Source: JAMXLO01 sp963812475 (GTDB lineage Bacteria; Pseudomonadota; Alphaproteobacteria; Acetobacterales; Acetobacteraceae). From it: a stretch of DNA of 64,000 bases. The stretch is from assembly GCA_963812475.1 (NCBI GenBank), contig CAWEVI010000017.1:14708-78707 (forward strand). The letters are read 5' to 3'. The notes below the pieces were generated by a model. It saw only the letters and a program-made list of their open reading frames with translations. It was not told the origin of the DNA and did no database searches. Made by a program: the position numbers and the translations under genes. The stretch's first letter is position 1; each line of letters starts with the position of its first letter. Positions 36,156 to 45,239 of this stretch are shown piece after piece.

Positions 36156-37265
36156 ATGAAGGTCCGTGCTGCCGTGGCCCGCGAGGCGGGCAAGCCGCTC
36201 AGCCTGGAAACGGTGGACGTCGAAGGCCCCCGGGCCGGCGAGGTACTGGTCGAGATCAAGGCCACCGGCATCTGCCACACCGACGAGTTCACCCTCTCCG
36301 GCGCCGATCCCGAAGGCATCTTCCCCGCCATCCTCGGCCATGAGGGCGCCGGCGTGGTAGCCGAGGTCGGCGCGGGTGTGACCAGCCTGAAGCCGGGGGA
36401 CCACGTCATCCCGCTGTACACGCCGGAATGCCGGCAATGCGAGTACTGCCTCAGCCGCAAGACCAACCTCTGCGTGGCGATCCGCGCGACGCAGGGGCGC
36501 GGTGTGATGCCAGACGGCACCAGCCGGTTCTCGAGCAACGGCGCGCCGGTGATGCACTACATGGGCACCTCGACGTTCGCCAACTTCACCGTGCTGCCCG
36601 AGATCGCGCTGGCGAAGATCCGCGAGGACGCGCCATTTGAGAAGGTCTGCTACATCGGCTGCGGCGTCACCACCGGGATCGGCGCCGTTATCAACACCGC
36701 CAAGGTCGAGTCGGGCGCGCGCTGCGTGGTGTTCGGCCTGGGCGGGATCGGCCTGAACGTGATCCAGGGCCTGCGCATGGTCGGTGCCGAGATGATCGTC
36801 GGCGTGGACCTGAACCCGAACCGCCGCGCCACCGCCGAGAAGTTCGGCATGACGCATTTCGTAAACCCGTCCGAGGTCGAGGGTGATCTGGTTCCTCATC
36901 TGGTCGATGTGACAAAGGGCGGCGCCGACTACAGCTTTGAATGCATCGGCAATGTGAAGGTCATGCGCCAGGCGCTGGAATGCGCCCACCGCGGCTGGGG
37001 CCAGTCCATCATCATCGGCGTCGCCGGGTCAGGGCAGGAGATCGCCACGCGGCCGTTTCAGCTGGTGACCGGCCGCGTCTGGAAGGGCACCGCGTTCGGT
37101 GGCGCGCGCGGCCGCACCGATGTGCCGCGGATCGTCGATTGGTACATGGAAGGCCGGATCAACATCGACGATCTGATCACGCACGTACTGCCGTTCGACC
37201 GCATCAATGAGGGCTTCGATTTGATGCGGCGGGGCGAGAGCATCCGCACGGTCGTTACGTACTGA
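36156..37265 (+). CDS. frmA: S-(hydroxymethyl)glutathione dehydrogenase (class III ADH)
   Basis: It oxidises S-hydroxymethylglutathione to S-formylglutathione with NAD+, removing formaldehyde made by XoxF. About 369 residues. The catalytic zinc ligands Cys40 and His62 are in TGICHTDEF and GHEGAG, and the structural zinc Cys92, 95, 98 and 106 are in ECRQCEYC...NLC. The nucleotide fold has GLGGIGLNVIQG. It starts at the ATG at 36156 after GGGGAGGGGA, 25 bases from the cytochrome gene. No S-formylglutathione hydrolase gene is visible nearby. Confidence 0.96.
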   Translation: MKVRAAVAREAGKPLSLETVDVEGPRAGEVLVEIKATGICHTDEFTLSGADPEGIFPAILGHEGAGVVAEVGAGVTSLKPGDHVIPLYTPECRQCEYCLSRKTNLCVAIRATQGRGVMPDGTSRFSSNGAPVMHYMGTSTFANFTVLPEIALAKIREDAPFEKVCYIGCGVTTGIGAVINTAKVESGARCVVFGLGGIGLNVIQGLRMVGAEMIVGVDLNPNRRATAEKFGMTHFVNPSEVEGDLVPHLVDVTKGGADYSFECIGNVKVMRQALECAHRGWGQSIIIGVAGSGQEIATRPFQLVTGRVWKGTAFGGARGRTDVPRIVDWYMEGRINIDDLITHVLPFDRINEGFDLMRRGESIRTVVTY

Positions 37266-37296
37266 TCGTTCCCGCCCGCACCCGCGCTGCCGCGCT

Positions 37297-37875
37297 TCAG
37301 GCCGGCAGCGCGCCGGAGGCTTTCGCGATGTGGGTCGCGATCGCATCCATCAGGCCAGGTGACAGGCAGTCGTACGGCTCGAGGCCGAGTTCCTTCAGCC
37401 GGCCGCGAATTCCTGCCATCCTGTCGGGAGACACGCCCGACTCGATCACCGACGACACGAACGCGGCGAACTCCGGTGGCGCCCAGCCCGATTCCTGGAA
37501 CAGTTCGGGATGCACGAAATCGAACCCGTAGAACGGATGCTTGGTGTTCTCGATCCGGCCGTACATGTGCACCCCGCAGCCCTTGCACGCGTAGCGCTGG
37601 ATCGCAGCACTCGGGTCCACGATGGCCAGCTTGTCGGCGTTCTCGGTCACGCTCAGATTGGCGCGCGGCACGACCGCGACCACCGAGAAGTCCGCCCCGC
37701 CCGGCTTCCAGCATTTGGTACAGCCGCAGGCATGGTCATAGGCAACGTTGCCCTTGATCGCGACCTTCACCGGCGCCTGTGCGCATTTGCACACCAGCGT
37801 GCCGCCGGCAAAACTCGCTGCGCCGGGCTTCACGCCTTGATCGACGGCCGGGTGAATGGAAATCGTTCCGGACAT
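37297..37875 (-). CDS. gfa: S-(hydroxymethyl)glutathione synthase (glutathione-dependent formaldehyde-activating enzyme)
   Basis: It speeds condensation of formaldehyde with glutathione, feeding FrmA. The 192 residues include zinc-binding Cys motifs CKCAQAPVKVAI, HACGCTKCWKPGG and KGCGVHMYGRIE and the family stretch HPFYGFDFVHPEL. I choose the ATG at 37875, behind GGGGAGAG. It converges with frmA, and the two stops are about 30 bases apart. Confidence 0.95.
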   Translation of the reverse strand: MSGTISIHPAVDQGVKPGAASFAGGTLVCKCAQAPVKVAIKGNVAYDHACGCTKCWKPGGADFSVVAVVPRANLSVTENADKLAIVDPSAAIQRYACKGCGVHMYGRIENTKHPFYGFDFVHPELFQESGWAPPEFAAFVSSVIESGVSPDRMAGIRGRLKELGLEPYDCLSPGLMDAIATHIAKASGALPA

Positions 37876-38199
37876 TTTGCTCTCCCCACGTTCGGTTGCG
37901 TCTTGTCCGCTCGCTGTCCCCCTGACGGACCCGAGCGTCGTTGTCTTGTCCGCTGCGCGAAGCCTTCGCGGCGGTTTCGATGCTACGTGAAAGCAGCAGG
38001 CCCGGCAAACTCGCAGGTTCGCGCGCGTTTGGCCAGCCAGTGAAGGCATGGCGCTGGATTCGGAGCAGTGCCCGCGACGCCATCGACTGACGTATCTGGC
38101 GCGGTTCGGTGACGCTGGCTATCCTGCGCTGCCGGCAAATAGGAATCGACTGTTGCGACGCGATCTTGGTATGGCGCTTCAGTCGAGGAGGGAAGCCGT

Positions 38200-40656
38200 T
38201 TGATTCGGACCTGCGCTGTGCGGCTCATTGCCGCCTGCCTGTTGGCTATCTGGCTGGCAGGACCAGCCGCCGCTCAGGATCTCGCCGCACCGCCGGCGCC
38301 CCAGCGCGCGGCCAGTCCGGCGCCGCCGCCTGTGCGCCCGGCCGCCGCGCCGACGCGTACGGGCACGGCGGCTGCACGTTCCGCCGCCACGCCCGCCGGT
38401 CCGCTGCGCGGCGGCAGCGGCACCATCCAGGCCATCAAGGTCGAGGGCAACCAGCGAATCGAGACCGGCACGATTCTCTCCTACATGTTGGTCCAGACCG
38501 GCGATGCGTTCGATCCGGACCGGTTGGACCGCAGTCTCAAGACGCTGTACGCCACCGGCCTGTTCCAGGATGTCCAGCTCAGCCGGGACGGCGACACGCT
38601 GGTGGTAAAGGTGGTCGAGAATCCGCTGGTGAACCGCGTCGCGTTCGAAGGCAATCACAAGTTGACCGACGATCAGCTGCGGCCTGAGATGCAGCTCAAA
38701 CCGCGCGCCGTGTTCACCCCTTCGCTCGCCGAGACCGATCGGCAGCACATTCTGGATATGTATGCCAAGCGCGGCTACTACGATGCGCGGGTCGATCCCC
38801 AGGTCATCCGCCTCGACCAGAACCGGGTCGATGTGGTGTTCCAGATCAACGACGGTTCATCGACCCTGATCAGCAAGATCGCCTTCGTCGGCAATCACGC
38901 ATTCAGCGAGAGCAGGCTGGCCGAAGTGATCAACAGCCGCGAGGAGCGCTGGTGGCGCTTCCTGTCCACCTCCGACCAGTATGATCCGGAGCGGCTTAAT
39001 TTTGACAAGGAACTGCTGCGCCAATTCTATCTGAAGAGCGGCTACGCCGATTTCGAGGTGCTCGACGCCAAGTCGGAGCTGTCGCCGGACCGCCAGGCGT
39101 TCTTCCTCACGTTCACCATCAGCGAGGGCGAACGCTACCGGGTCGGCAAGATCACCATCAACTCGCAGATCCGCAATCTCAATGGTGACGACCTGCGCGA
39201 CGCCCTGCAGATCGAGGAGGGCGACTGGTATGATGGCGACGCGGTCAGCCGCAGCGCCGATGCGATGGAACTGGCGGTCCACACGCGGGGCTACGCGTTC
39301 GTCGATGTCAAACCCCGCATAACGCGCGATCGCGAGAAGCACATCGTGGATCTGACGTTCGATGTCGGCGAAGGGCCGCGCGTCTACGTCGAGCGCATGG
39401 ACATCGTCGGGAACACCCGCACCGAGGACAAGGTCATCCGCCGTGAATTCCGTCTGCAGGAGGGTGATGCCTTCAGTGCCGAGGCGGTTCGCCGCTCGCG
39501 CCAGCGTCTGCAGGACCTCAACTATTTCAACGGCGTCGACATCACCACCGCGCCGGGCTCGGTGCCGGACAAGGCGGTGCTGACCACCACGATCAGCGAG
39601 AAGGCAACCGGCGAACTGACCCTTGGCGGCGGCTACTCGACCGACGCGGGCGCATTGCTGGACATCGGCCTGAGTGAACGCAACCTGATCGGCTCCGGCG
39701 TCAGTGCCGGCATCAACGGCGTGCTGGCCCAGCGGCGCAGCTCGATCACCGCCTCGGTGACCGATCCCTATTTTCTCGACCGCAATCTGGTGGCCGGCGG
39801 CGATCTGTTCTTCATCCAGACCAACAACCTGGGCACCCAGCCGTATGACGAGAAGCGTGTCGGCTTCGACGTGCGCGCAGGCTACGATTTCAACGATTAT
39901 CTCCGTCAGGTGTGGACCTATTCGCTGGTCGGGCGAACCGTCTTCAATGTGGTTGCCGGCGCGAGCCCACTGATCGTGCAGGAGCAGGGCTACACGCTGC
40001 TGTCGCAGATCAGCCAGGCGATCACGCTGGACCACCGCGACAGCAAGGTTGACCCCCACACCGGCTATCTCGCCACGGTGGGTACCGACTTCGCCGGACT
40101 TGGCGGCAATGCCAACTTCGTGCGCACCAATGTGAACGGCCAGTACTTCGTTCCGCTGGACCAATTCACCGGGAACAGCGACTGGGGAGTCGCGTTCACC
40201 GGCAGTGTCGGCTATCTGTTCAATCTTGGGCAGCAGGAGCAGATCATCGACCGGTTCTTCCTTGGTGGCGACAACCTGCGCGGTTTTCAGATCGGCGGCG
40301 CCGGTCCGCACGACGCCATCACGGGCGATCCGGTGGGCGGACGCTTCATCTGGACCCAATCGACCGAACTACACTATCCGCTGCCGATCCCGCCCGATAT
40401 CGGTCTCTCTGGCCGAGCCTTCGTCGATGTCGGCGACCTCACCCAGGCGAGCTTCATCAACGAAAGCTCATGCAAGGAGGCGAATGGCCAGCCCTGCCAG
40501 ATATTTGCCTCTGCCGTCCCACGCGTCGGCGTCGGTGTCGGACTGTCGTGGCATACCCAGTTCGGTCTGTTGAATATTGACCTGACACCGTTTGTGGTGA
40601 AGCAGGATCACGACCAGACGCAGATCTTCCGGTTCGGATTCGGTACGAGGTTCTAG
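38200..40656 (+). CDS. bamA: Outer-membrane assembly factor BamA
   Basis: The essential core of the BAM complex, which folds beta-barrel proteins into the outer membrane. The 818 residues have a signal peptide, a Pro/Ala-rich segment (about 27-68), POTRA domains (about 75-430; NQRIETGTILSYM, FVGNHAFSESRL), and a 16-strand barrel ending FRFGFGTRF. The loop-6 motif is LRGFQIGG. The TTG start at 38200 is behind GAGGAGGG. The OmpH-like gene follows with a one-base overlap. The usual upstream rseP gene is not here. Confidence 0.96.
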   Translation: MIRTCAVRLIAACLLAIWLAGPAAAQDLAAPPAPQRAASPAPPPVRPAAAPTRTGTAAARSAATPAGPLRGGSGTIQAIKVEGNQRIETGTILSYMLVQTGDAFDPDRLDRSLKTLYATGLFQDVQLSRDGDTLVVKVVENPLVNRVAFEGNHKLTDDQLRPEMQLKPRAVFTPSLAETDRQHILDMYAKRGYYDARVDPQVIRLDQNRVDVVFQINDGSSTLISKIAFVGNHAFSESRLAEVINSREERWWRFLSTSDQYDPERLNFDKELLRQFYLKSGYADFEVLDAKSELSPDRQAFFLTFTISEGERYRVGKITINSQIRNLNGDDLRDALQIEEGDWYDGDAVSRSADAMELAVHTRGYAFVDVKPRITRDREKHIVDLTFDVGEGPRVYVERMDIVGNTRTEDKVIRREFRLQEGDAFSAEAVRRSRQRLQDLNYFNGVDITTAPGSVPDKAVLTTTISEKATGELTLGGGYSTDAGALLDIGLSERNLIGSGVSAGINGVLAQRRSSITASVTDPYFLDRNLVAGGDLFFIQTNNLGTQPYDEKRVGFDVRAGYDFNDYLRQVWTYSLVGRTVFNVVAGASPLIVQEQGYTLLSQISQAITLDHRDSKVDPHTGYLATVGTDFAGLGGNANFVRTNVNGQYFVPLDQFTGNSDWGVAFTGSVGYLFNLGQQEQIIDRFFLGGDNLRGFQIGGAGPHDAITGDPVGGRFIWTQSTELHYPLPIPPDIGLSGRAFVDVGDLTQASFINESSCKEANGQPCQIFASAVPRVGVGVGLSWHTQFGLLNIDLTPFVVKQDHDQTQIFRFGFGTRF

Positions 40657-41684
40657 TGATCCATTTTCGCCTTCCAACGATCGCCGTCGCGGCCGCCGTT
40701 CTGTCGGCCGGCGCAGTGCCCGGCACGGCGCAGCAGAACCAGGAATGGTTCGTGCCGAACCAGGCGCAGCGGCCGGCGGCCGGTGCGCCGCGACCGGCCG
40801 CGCGCCCAGCCGCGCCGGCCGCGGGTGCGCCGCAAGGGGCCGGCCTGCTGGCGCCGGAAGGTGCCGCGCCGGGTGTGGAGGGGCAGCAGCCGCAGGTGCA
40901 GGTCCAGCTCCCGCCGCCGCCCGACGTGCCGCCGCTGCCGAAAGGGGCAACGCCGCCCGCCGCAATCGTCGGTGTGCTGTCGGTGACCGACGTGATGCGC
41001 GCGTCCAGCGCCTTCCAGCAGGCCGACAAGGAATTTCTGGCACGGCGGCAGAAGCTGAACGAGGACGCACAGAAGGAGCAGGTGACCCTGCGCGATCTCG
41101 GCCAGCAGCTCGCCAACGAGCGCAGCAAGCTCACGCCGGACCAGATCCGCGCGCGCGAGAAGGAGCTGCAGGACCGCATTACCGAATCACGCCGCACCTT
41201 CGGCGAGCGCAACCGGATCATCCAGGAGGCCAGTCAGTATGTAATGGCGCAGATCGACCGAGGGGTGGAACTGGTGACGCAGCAGGTTGCGATCAGCCAC
41301 GGCATCAACATCGTGCTGAACCGCGCCCAGATTCTCGGAACGACGAATGATTTCGACCTGACGCCACAGGTCGTTGACGACCTGAACAAGGTGCTGACCG
41401 CGGTCCTTATTCCGCCTGACGGCGTCTCGCCGGTCGCTTTGCAGCCGCCGGCGGGCAGTGCCACGCCGGCTGCCGCGACCCAGCCGGGCGCCGCACAACC
41501 GCAGGCGGCCCAGGCCGTGCCTGCGCCCACAGCGACTGCCCCCACAGCGACTGCCCCCACGGCGACTGCCCCCACAGCGCCTGCGCCAACTGCGCCCGCA
41601 CCGGCCGCGCCTGCAACGGCCGGCGGAACGAAGCCTCCGGCCAAGCCGCCGGCCGCCGCACCCGCGACGCAACAGCGCCGCTGA
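40656..41684 (+). CDS. OmpH/Skp-family periplasmic chaperone, extended
   Basis: Skp-type holdase for outer-membrane proteins on their way to BamA. The 342 residues are much longer than the usual 160-170. A signal peptide and a Pro/Ala/Gln-rich stretch (about 25-108) precede the OmpH domain (about 109-250; IVGVLSVTDVMRASSAF, then a coiled coil), and a C-terminal tail rich in Ala/Pro/Thr follows. The tail is encoded by tandem repeats near 41526-41600. GTG start at 40656. It works with the neighbours bamA and lpxD. The low-complexity tails are unusual and could span the peptidoglycan region. Confidence 0.9.
   Translation: MIHFRLPTIAVAAAVLSAGAVPGTAQQNQEWFVPNQAQRPAAGAPRPAARPAAPAAGAPQGAGLLAPEGAAPGVEGQQPQVQVQLPPPPDVPPLPKGATPPAAIVGVLSVTDVMRASSAFQQADKEFLARRQKLNEDAQKEQVTLRDLGQQLANERSKLTPDQIRAREKELQDRITESRRTFGERNRIIQEASQYVMAQIDRGVELVTQQVAISHGINIVLNRAQILGTTNDFDLTPQVVDDLNKVLTAVLIPPDGVSPVALQPPAGSATPAAATQPGAAQPQAAQAVPAPTATAPTATAPTATAPTAPAPTAPAPAAPATAGGTKPPAKPPAAAPATQQRR
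41526..41600 (+). repeat. Tandem repeat in OmpH-like gene
   Basis: Near-identical 15-base units of the form GCGACTGCCCCCACA (encoding ATAPT), repeated about four times and grading into APTAPAP-coding units. Such in-frame repeats can change copy number without shifting the frame. Confidence 0.7.
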
Positions 41685-41704
41685 GCCGCGCGCGGGGCGG
41701 ACGC

Positions 41705-42778
41705 TTGGACTGGCCGCCGATCGCGGGAGACCCCCGCTTCTTCCACCGGAGCGGTCCCCACAGCCTCGCCGCCGTGGTGGACGCCGCACAGGCCCAGGCG
41801 CCACCGCACCGGCTGATGCTGAGCGGCGTCGCACCGTTGCAGACGGCTGAGTCAGGTGATGTCAGCTTCCTCGACAATCGGAAATATGTATCGGCCCTGG
41901 GCGAGACGCGCGCGGGTGCGGTGATCGTGCACCCCGACATGGCCGAGCGCGTTCCGGACACCGCCGTGGCCGTCCTGACCACCGAGCCCTACGTCGCATG
42001 GGCGAGGGTCGCGGCGCTGTTCCACCCGGTTGCTCCAGCCCGGCCGGGCGTGCATCCGGCCGCAGTCGTGGCGCATGATGCCTCGATCGATCCCAGCGCC
42101 GAAGTCGGGCCTCTCGCGGTGATCGGCAGCGGCGCCGAAATCGGCCCCCGTTGCCGGGTCGGCCCGTCCGCGGTGATCGGCGACGGCGTTGTGCTCGGCG
42201 CTGAGTGTCACATCGGCTCCCATGCGACGCTCAGCCACGCCCTGATCGGGTCCAGGGTGGTCATTTATCCTGGCGCCCGGATCGGCCAGGACGGGTTCGG
42301 ATTCGGCATCGCCGAGGACGGTTTCGTCAGTGTGCCGCAGCTAGGCCGGGTCGTGCTCGAGGACGATGTGGAGATCGGCGCCAACACCACGATCGACCGA
42401 GGCTCGCTGCATGACACGGTGATCGGCGCCGGCTCGCGGCTCGACAATCTGGTGCAGATCGGGCACAACGTGCGCGTCGGCAGGGGCTGCGTCATCGTCT
42501 CGCAGGCCGGCATTTCCGGTTCGACGGTTCTGGAAGATCACGTCATGGTCGCCGGCCAGGCGGGCCTGACAGGCCACCTTCGGATCGGGCGCAGGGCCCG
42601 GATCGGCGCCCAGGCCGGGGTCATGTCGGACGTCCCGGCAGGGGCGGATGTGGTGGGAAGCCCTGCTCAGCCGGTGCGCGAATTCTTCCGCCATGTGGCC
42701 ACCCTGCGGCGGCTGGTTCGCGAGGCAGGCAAACGGCCGAAGGGCAGGGCTCCAGGGACGGAGGCGGACACGGACTGA
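41705..42778 (+). CDS. lpxD: UDP-3-O-acylglucosamine N-acyltransferase LpxD
   Basis: It adds the N-linked acyl chain in lipid A synthesis. The 357 residues have an N-terminal domain (about 1-115, with GDVSFLDNRKYVSAL) and a left-handed beta-helix of hexapeptide repeats (about 115-300). The catalytic His is in LVQIGHNVRVG. TTG start at 41705. It is followed 5 bases later by fabZ. Confidence 0.96.
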   Translation: MDWPPIAGDPRFFHRSGPHSLAAVVDAAQAQAPPHRLMLSGVAPLQTAESGDVSFLDNRKYVSALGETRAGAVIVHPDMAERVPDTAVAVLTTEPYVAWARVAALFHPVAPARPGVHPAAVVAHDASIDPSAEVGPLAVIGSGAEIGPRCRVGPSAVIGDGVVLGAECHIGSHATLSHALIGSRVVIYPGARIGQDGFGFGIAEDGFVSVPQLGRVVLEDDVEIGANTTIDRGSLHDTVIGAGSRLDNLVQIGHNVRVGRGCVIVSQAGISGSTVLEDHVMVAGQAGLTGHLRIGRRARIGAQAGVMSDVPAGADVVGSPAQPVREFFRHVATLRRLVREAGKRPKGRAPGTEADTD

Positions 42779-42783
42779 GCGCC

Positions 42784-43278
42784 ATGGACTCCACCGCCAC
42801 ACAGACAGCCGCCCCCGGCACCACCATCGAGGTCGTGGACATCGCGCGCATCATGCACGCGATTCCGCACCGTTATCCGTTCCTGATGATCGATCGCGTC
42901 GTGGACGTGGTGCGCAACCACTCCGCCATCGGCATCAAGAACGTCTCGGTCAACGAGTTGTTCTTTCAGGGCCACTTTCCCAATCACCCGGTGATGCCGG
43001 GCGTGCTGATCATCGAGAGCATGGCGCAGACCGCCGCGGTCCTGGTGGTCGAGACGCTCGGCCATGATTCCGCCGGGAAGGTCGTTTACTTCATGTCGAT
43101 CGAGGGCGCGAAGTTCCGCCGTCCGGTGGTGCCGGGCGACCAGCTTCGCATTCATGTCACCAAGGAGCGAAACCGCGGCAATGTGTGGAAGTTCAACGCG
43201 GTGGCCAGGGTGGACGGGATCTCGGTGGCGGAAGCGACCTATGCCGCGATGATCATGGACCGGGCCGCCTCGTCCTGA
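42784..43278 (+). CDS. fabZ: 3-hydroxyacyl-ACP dehydratase FabZ
   Basis: It dehydrates 3-hydroxyacyl-ACP in fatty-acid synthesis. The 164 residues have the hot-dog fold signature HFPNHPVMPGVLIIESMAQ, with the catalytic His in this motif and the Glu after it. It starts at the ATG at 42784 and is tightly packed between lpxD and lpxA, as in many proteobacteria. Confidence 0.97.
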   Translation: MDSTATQTAAPGTTIEVVDIARIMHAIPHRYPFLMIDRVVDVVRNHSAIGIKNVSVNELFFQGHFPNHPVMPGVLIIESMAQTAAVLVVETLGHDSAGKVVYFMSIEGAKFRRPVVPGDQLRIHVTKERNRGNVWKFNAVARVDGISVAEATYAAMIMDRAASS

Positions 43279-43451
43279 GCCTGCACGACACCTCCTCCGA
43301 TCTGGACCAGGGGCTGAATTCTTATATGAAACAGATGGTTACGCGCCGTTGCGGAAATATCCGGCAATAATGATTGAGTTGGTTGATGGCCGACCAAGGC
43401 CGTAGCTTCGCAAGCGGACCCAAACCCGCCGTGCGCGAGAGAACTGCCAGA

Positions 43452-44276
43452 ATGGATGCCATGCCCGATACGATCGCGCGACATGCCCCCAGCACCTTCA
43501 TCCATCCGACTGCAATCGTTGCCCGCGGCGCCGAACTGGGCGAGGGTGTGCGCATCGGCCCATACTGCTCGGTCGGCACCCACGTGGTGATCGACGATGG
43601 AGCAGAGTTGATCTCGCATGTCGTGGTGGACGGTCACACGCGGATCGGCGCGGATGTCGTGCTCTATCCGTTCTGCACCGTGGGGCTCGCGCCGCAGGAC
43701 CTGAAGTATCAGGGGCAGCCGACCCGCTGTGAGATCGGCGCGCGCACGCAGGTGCGGGAACATTGCACGATCCATCGTGGCACGGTCACCGGCAAGGGCA
43801 TCACCAGGGTCGGCGCCGACTGCCTGCTGATGGCGGTGGCCCACGTCGCGCACGACTGCACGGTCGGCGATCATGTCATCATCGCCAACAACGCGGTGAT
43901 GGGCGGCCACGTCGGCATCGGCGACCATGCGGTGATCGGCGGGGCCGCGGCGATCCACCAGTTCGTGCGCATCGGGCGTGCCGCGATGATAGGCGGCGTC
44001 TCCGGCGTCGAGGCGGATGTCATTCCGTTTGGCAGCGTGATCGGCAATCGCGCCCGGCTGGCGGGGCTGAATGTCGTCGGCCTGAAGCGCCGCGGCTTCG
44101 ACAAGGGCCAGATCCAGCTGTTGCACAACGCCTTCCGCGACCTGTTCCGTCGTGACGGCGTGTTCGCGCAGCGCCTGGCTGCGGTGCGGGCGAATTATGG
44201 CGATGAAGCACTGATCGCGGAGGTGCTCGCCTTCGTGGACGCCCCCAGCCACCGCGGGCTGATCCGCGCCGAGTAG
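43452..44276 (+). CDS. lpxA: UDP-N-acetylglucosamine acyltransferase LpxA
   Basis: The first step of lipid A synthesis, adding an O-linked acyl chain. About 274 residues of hexapeptide beta-helix plus a helical C-terminus. The catalytic His is in VAHVAHDCTVGDH, and IHPTAIVARGAELG starts the helix. Start candidates at 43374, 43452 and 43461 exist. I prefer 43452 because the family begins near the IHPTA repeat. About 170 bases separate it from fabZ. Confidence 0.95.
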   Translation: MDAMPDTIARHAPSTFIHPTAIVARGAELGEGVRIGPYCSVGTHVVIDDGAELISHVVVDGHTRIGADVVLYPFCTVGLAPQDLKYQGQPTRCEIGARTQVREHCTIHRGTVTGKGITRVGADCLLMAVAHVAHDCTVGDHVIIANNAVMGGHVGIGDHAVIGGAAAIHQFVRIGRAAMIGGVSGVEADVIPFGSVIGNRARLAGLNVVGLKRRGFDKGQIQLLHNAFRDLFRRDGVFAQRLAAVRANYGDEALIAEVLAFVDAPSHRGLIRAE

Positions 44277-44363
44277 GCGCCGAGGTACAGCGCCGGCCTC
44301 CCGATCCGCGAGTTATTATGATCTGCTAAGACCATACGAGGCTTACTGACCGGAAGAGCAGGG

Positions 44364-45239
44364 GTGTTTGACGTGAGCAGCACGGCAGTGGATCGCCCGG
44401 CGCTGGGCATCCTGGCGGGGAGCGGGCGGCTGCCAGGTCAGATCGCCGCGGCGGCGCGCGCTGCCGGCCGGGACGTGTTCCTGATCGGGCTGGAGGGTTT
44501 TGCCGAGCCGGCCGTATTGGCGCCCTGGCCCCACGAGGTCATCCGCATCCTTGCCGCCGGCCGGATCATTGCAGCTTTGCGCGCGCACGGCTGTCGGGAC
44601 CTCGTGCTGATTGGACCAGTGCGGCGGCCATCGTTTTTCGGTCTACGGCCCGATGCGGAGGGTGCGCGCTTCCTGGCCCGCATCGGCAGGGCAGCGTTCG
44701 CCGGGGACGACGGATTGCTGGCTGCCGTGGTGAAGGTGTTCGGCGAGGAGGGCTTTCGTGTGCTCGGCGCGCACGAGATTCTGGGCGAGGCACTTGGCCC
44801 GGCCGGGCTGCTGTCGCGCTCTGTCCCGGATGCGCTGGCGATGGCGGACATCCGGCGCTGCGTCGCGGTGCTCAATGCCATGGGGAAGGTCGATGTCGGT
44901 CAGGGCTGCGTGGTGCAGCAGGGAATTGTCCTCGCGGTGGAGGCAGCCGAAGGCACCGACGCGATGTTGACCCGGTGTGGTGCTCTGGCATGCCCCGGGC
45001 CGGGAGGTGTCCTGGTCAAGTTGGTCAAGCCAGGGCAGGACCGGCGCACCGACCTGCCGACCATTGGCCCCGACACGATCCATGCCGCCATAGCCGCAGG
45101 TTTGCGGGGGGTTGCCTTCGAGGCAGGAGGAACCATTGTTGCCGACCGTGTCGCCGCCATTGCAGCGGCGGACGCAGCGGGACTTTTCCTGCTTGGCCTT
45201 GACCCGGATGCGTTGTCCGAGATGGGAGAGAAGACATGA
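44364..45239 (+). CDS. lpxI: UDP-2,3-diacylglucosamine pyrophosphatase LpxI
   Basis: It hydrolyses UDP-2,3-diacylglucosamine to lipid X, the alphaproteobacterial alternative to LpxH. The 291 residues begin LGILAGSGRLPGQIAAAARA and include LVLIGPVRRPSFFGLRPD and PTIGPDTIHAAIAAGLRGVA, characteristic of LpxI. GTG start at 44364. It overlaps the glyoxalase start (ATGA). The expected lpxB is not next to it. Confidence 0.95.
   Translation: MFDVSSTAVDRPALGILAGSGRLPGQIAAAARAAGRDVFLIGLEGFAEPAVLAPWPHEVIRILAAGRIIAALRAHGCRDLVLIGPVRRPSFFGLRPDAEGARFLARIGRAAFAGDDGLLAAVVKVFGEEGFRVLGAHEILGEALGPAGLLSRSVPDALAMADIRRCVAVLNAMGKVDVGQGCVVQQGIVLAVEAAEGTDAMLTRCGALACPGPGGVLVKLVKPGQDRRTDLPTIGPDTIHAAIAAGLRGVAFEAGGTIVADRVAAIAAADAAGLFLLGLDPDALSEMGEKT

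Noticed and set aside
41526..41600. Short regular repeats as a CRISPR array
   Set aside because: The units are directly abutting 15-mers within a coding region, without spacers. No CRISPR array or cas genes were seen in the window.
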